Positions 22,941 to 25,168 of a DNA stretch of 25,168 bases are shown here, in pieces. The position numbers and the translations under genes were made by a program. Where the stretch lies: NCBI GenBank assembly GCA_001275005.1, contig JWZX01001512.1, positions 1 through 25,168 of the forward strand. Direction: 5' to 3'. The stretch is from Chrysochromulina tobinii. Taxonomy: Eukaryota > Haptophyta > Prymnesiales > Chrysochromulinaceae. Numbering within the stretch: the stretch's first letter is position 1; each line of letters begins with the position of its first letter. The notes beneath the pieces were generated by a model that saw only the letters and a list, made by a program, of their open reading frames with translations, was not told the origin of the DNA and made no database searches.

Positions 22941-25168
22941 TCACCCAAACGGGTTCATCACCTGCGGTGCCTTGGGCTTGCTGCCGCCGCCCGCCTTGCG
23001 CTCCTGTTCCTTGGCCGTCTTCTGAGCGAGCGACCACAGGAAGCGCCACGCCGCGATCGTGCTGCTGTGCTTCTTGATGAGCGCGAGGGTACGGTCGCGT
23101 TCGAAGAGCACGCGGCAAAGCCGCTGCGCAGCGGCGCGTTCCTCCTCTCCACCCTCGGCCGTGGTTTTCGAATGCGCACCAGCCTGCCCGCCAGCGCCGG
23201 CAACGAGCAGCTTGGCGGAGTACTTGGCCTCTGCCAAGCTCTGCGCACGGATCGCGCCCTCGAGCTCGCTCCGCTTGGCAGCGAGCTCCTCCATGAGCGC
23301 GTCGCGCTGAGCGCGCGCCGTCTCGAGCGCCGCGCGCCGCAATTTCGCCTCGTCGCCGAGGGCTCGCCCGCGTCGCAGCACTGTGCGCACGCCCGATCGA
23401 AGCACATCCACGCGCGCCTGGTAAGCGTCCACTCGTGGCTGCTCGGGCGGCGGCGTGTTTGCAATCTCCTCGCCAAGCAGCGTGAGGAGCTCGCGCGCGT
23501 CTGTCGGCAGCGGCTTGTCGCTCCCGCCGCTGCTCGACACCGCCGCCTTGGGCGCGCGCGAGCTGGCGTCGTCGGCGGCGTCGTTGGCGTCGTCGGTGGC
23601 GGTGGCGTCGGCGGCGGCAGCGGCTGCCTTAGCCTCGTCGACGCGGAGCTGCGCCTCGAGCTCCGCGATGACCTCTACGAGCTTGGTGATGCTCGCCTCG
23701 AGCCCCGCCTTGTGCTCCCCCAACTCGTCGAGATGACTCCGCTTTGCCGCCGCCTTCTCGGCCGCCACCTTAGCGTCGGTTGCCCTCTTGGCCACCGCCT
23801 TGGTCTCGGCCGCCGCCTTTTCGGCCGCTGCCTTCGCCTCAGCCGCCGCCTCGAGCTCGTGCAGCGCGGCCGTTGCCTCCGCCAGCTTCACATCGGCAGC
23901 CTCGCTCTGCCGCCGCATCGCGTTGAGCATGGCACGCCCTTCCTCCTCGCTCATCACCTCGTACGCCTCCTCCCCACAGTCGAGAGCCTCAGCAGATGGC
24001 GCCACGGTCTGCTCGGACGCCGCCAGCGCCGCGTCCGCCGCATCGCGCGCCGCGTCCGCCGCGCCGGCCGCGCCGCGCCATTGGCCCAGGCGCGCCTCGA
24101 CGGCCTCAAGTTGAGCACGAAGCGCCGCCTCGGGCTCCACGTCGCCCATCGCAGACACGTCCCAGAGCACTCCCCGCTGGCTCTCAGTCCACGTCTTGAG
24201 CGTACCTAATTAGGGAGAGTGGGGCGCCGTGGTGAGCACGTGCATGCAAGGCAGGTCATCAGTCCACGTCATGAGCGTACCGAGCGCTTCGGCGAGCGGA
24301 GCGACTGTCGCTAGGGCTGGCAATCAGTGGCAATCAGTGGCAATCAGTGGCAATCAGTACCGAGCGCTTCGGCGAGCGGAGCGATTGTCGCTAGGGCCGC
24401 GCCCAACGCCGCCTCGGCCTCGGCGACCGCTCGCTCCGTCACCTCTTCCGCCGCTGAGGACGCCAGCTCCCCGTGCTGCGCCCGCGCGGCATTGGCATAG
24501 CGCACCAGCTGCTCGCTCGCAGCACACCGCTCGCGCGTCTGGGCCGTGAGTTCACGTAGCCTAGCCGCACCCTTGGCCTCGCACACAGCGCGCCGCAGCA
24601 CCACATCGATCGTCGCTGGCAACCGGTCCGCCATCTCGGAGCCCAGCTGATTCTCGTCAATCTCGTCAATCCGCGCGGAGCCCAGCTGATTCTCGGGTGG
24701 CAGCGCCGTCTCGAGCTTCTTCAGACTCGTCGCCACCGCCGCCAGCTGGACGCCCAGCAGCTTGAAATTGGTCTCGGGCGTGGGCGGCGGGCCTATGGGG
24801 TCGCCACCCGCCTCCGCCTCTGCGCCAGAGTCGGCCGTGGACTCCGCTTTCACGCCGGACTTACGCGGCGACCCGCCTTTGAGCTTGGAAGTGAGTCGCA
24901 GCGCCGTACTTGCCGTTCGCATCGCCGGCTGCATCACCCGATCGGCGCGGGCGAGCGACTCACTTAGATCGGCCGGTAAGCCTGCCACCGCCTTCCGCCG
25001 CGCCGCCTCGAGCTCGGCCGTGAGCGCCGCGAGCCGCACACGCAGCGCCGCATTGGCGGCCTCCAAGGCCGCCTGCTCACTACAACGCTCCTGCGCTGCC
25101 AGCGCCTCTGCCTCGAGCTCCCGCTGAGACGCCGCCGCCGCAGCTGTGGCGGCTGCGTCTGACGCCGG
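22941..25168 (-). CDS. long Ala/Glu-rich coiled-coil protein, 5' end outside the window
   Basis: Exons 25168-24361 and 24205-22941 join in frame across an intron (24206-24360) to give at least 690 residues. The frame is still open at the window edge. The sequence is dominated by heptad-like Ala/Leu/Glu helices (ELEAEALAAQERCSEQAALEAANAALRVRLAALTAELEAARR, and AAEAKAAAEKAAAETKAVAKRATDAKVAAEKAAAKR), broken by Ser/Pro/Asp linkers. The C-terminus is basic and ends KPKAPQVMNPFG, in which Asn-Pro-Phe resembles an EH-domain ligand. This last point is only a motif match. A 19-bp direct repeat (24638-24656 and 24677-24695) encodes ENQLGS twice. No transmembrane segment is visible. Function is unknown; a cytoskeletal, vesicle-tethering or centrosomal protein would be typical for this build. 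Confidence 0.75.
24184..24397 (-). repeat. intron containing an uninterrupted copy of its own exon junction
   Basis: Intron 24206-24360 (155 bp, donor GTACTG, acceptor TAATTAG) joins CTCG to GTACGC so that the protein reads EALG-TLKTW without a shift. Exon 2 start (24184-24205) recurs inside the intron at 24259-24280 with one change in 22. Exon 1 end plus GTAC (24357-24397) recurs at 24277-24317 with one change in 41. The two internal copies are fused, so 24259-24317 is an intron-free version of the junction. Four TGGCAATCAG units (24318-24357) separate it from exon 1. Confidence 0.85.

Noticed and set aside
22538-23077. Plus-strand frame of 179 codons after the isomerase stop
   Set aside because: It overlaps the isomerase end and the antisense of the coiled-coil gene, shows no domain and looks compositional.
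22902-24209. Plus-strand 435-codon frame antisense to the coiled-coil gene
   Set aside because: It is an Arg/Leu/Gly-rich mirror of an Ala/Glu coiled coil with GC-rich codons. The minus strand gives coherent heptads and a clean splice join.
1-25168. tRNA or rRNA genes
   Set aside because: I looked for cloverleaf-type B boxes and conserved rRNA stretches by eye and saw none. A covariance-model scan would be decisive.

Overview
The window is GC-rich nuclear DNA of a eukaryotic alga, most likely a haptophyte of the Emiliania huxleyi type. Three things point there. Two genes begin with bipartite plastid presequences that have Phe just after the predicted signal-peptidase site, as in secondary red-lineage plastids. 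One gene encodes the Pmp/beta-helix repeats (GGGVxVxSGTVxIxxCxIxGNTA) that I recall as abundant in E. huxleyi. A third region has Cys-Asp-Gly modules interrupted by Ser-Pro runs. The species assignment is an inference.

Layout. 1-1302: an 11-bp minisatellite, a possibly decayed gene with a papain-like peptidase look, and a 36-bp duplication. 1636-3222 (-): a TPR protein. 3862-6363 (-): an NSUN2-type tRNA/RNA cytosine-5 methyltransferase with both catalytic cysteines. 6602-9664 (-): a Pmp-like surface protein split into many tiny exons. 9665-11790 (-): Cys-rich modules interrupted by a 377-residue Ser-Pro tract. 11791-14391 (-): a plastid-type acetyl-CoA carboxylase lacking most of the biotin carboxylase domain and all of the carboxyltransferase domain. 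14825-18097 (+): a large acidic protein with an N-terminal zinc-finger-like motif and a possible TAF1A-like C-terminus. 18448-18897 (-): a small coiled-coil protein, divergent from 19056-20189 (+), a FAIM-like plus double-PDZ protein. 20494-22557 (+): a plastid CRTISO-type carotenoid isomerase. 22941-25168 (-): a long coiled-coil protein, cut at the window edge, with an unusual duplication-bearing intron.

The most striking region is 6827-9055. Eighteen short introns can be placed by GT-AG ends, and 16 carry the same complete palindromic core (type sequence CCCATCGGGGCGATGGG). Between them lie seven internal repeat exons of 72-78 nt and ten micro-exons of 3, 6 or 15 nt. Every internal exon is a multiple of three and all introns are phase 0. 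The half-introns fall into a few classes that follow the type of exon they flank, so the real building block appears to be acceptor arm + exon + donor arm, with the shared palindrome as the boundary. This looks like an exon-cassette assembly mechanism recorded in DNA. The frame also stays open without a stop from the carboxylase remnant through the Ser-Pro region into the first Pmp exon, so the three minus-strand parts may be one chimeric locus.

The genes do not form one pathway. CRTISO and the carboxylase remnant are plastid-related, NSUN2 concerns RNA modification, and the Pmp/Ser-Pro region concerns secreted or surface proteins. All intron and exon calls come from reading splice signals and frame, and no transcript data were available.
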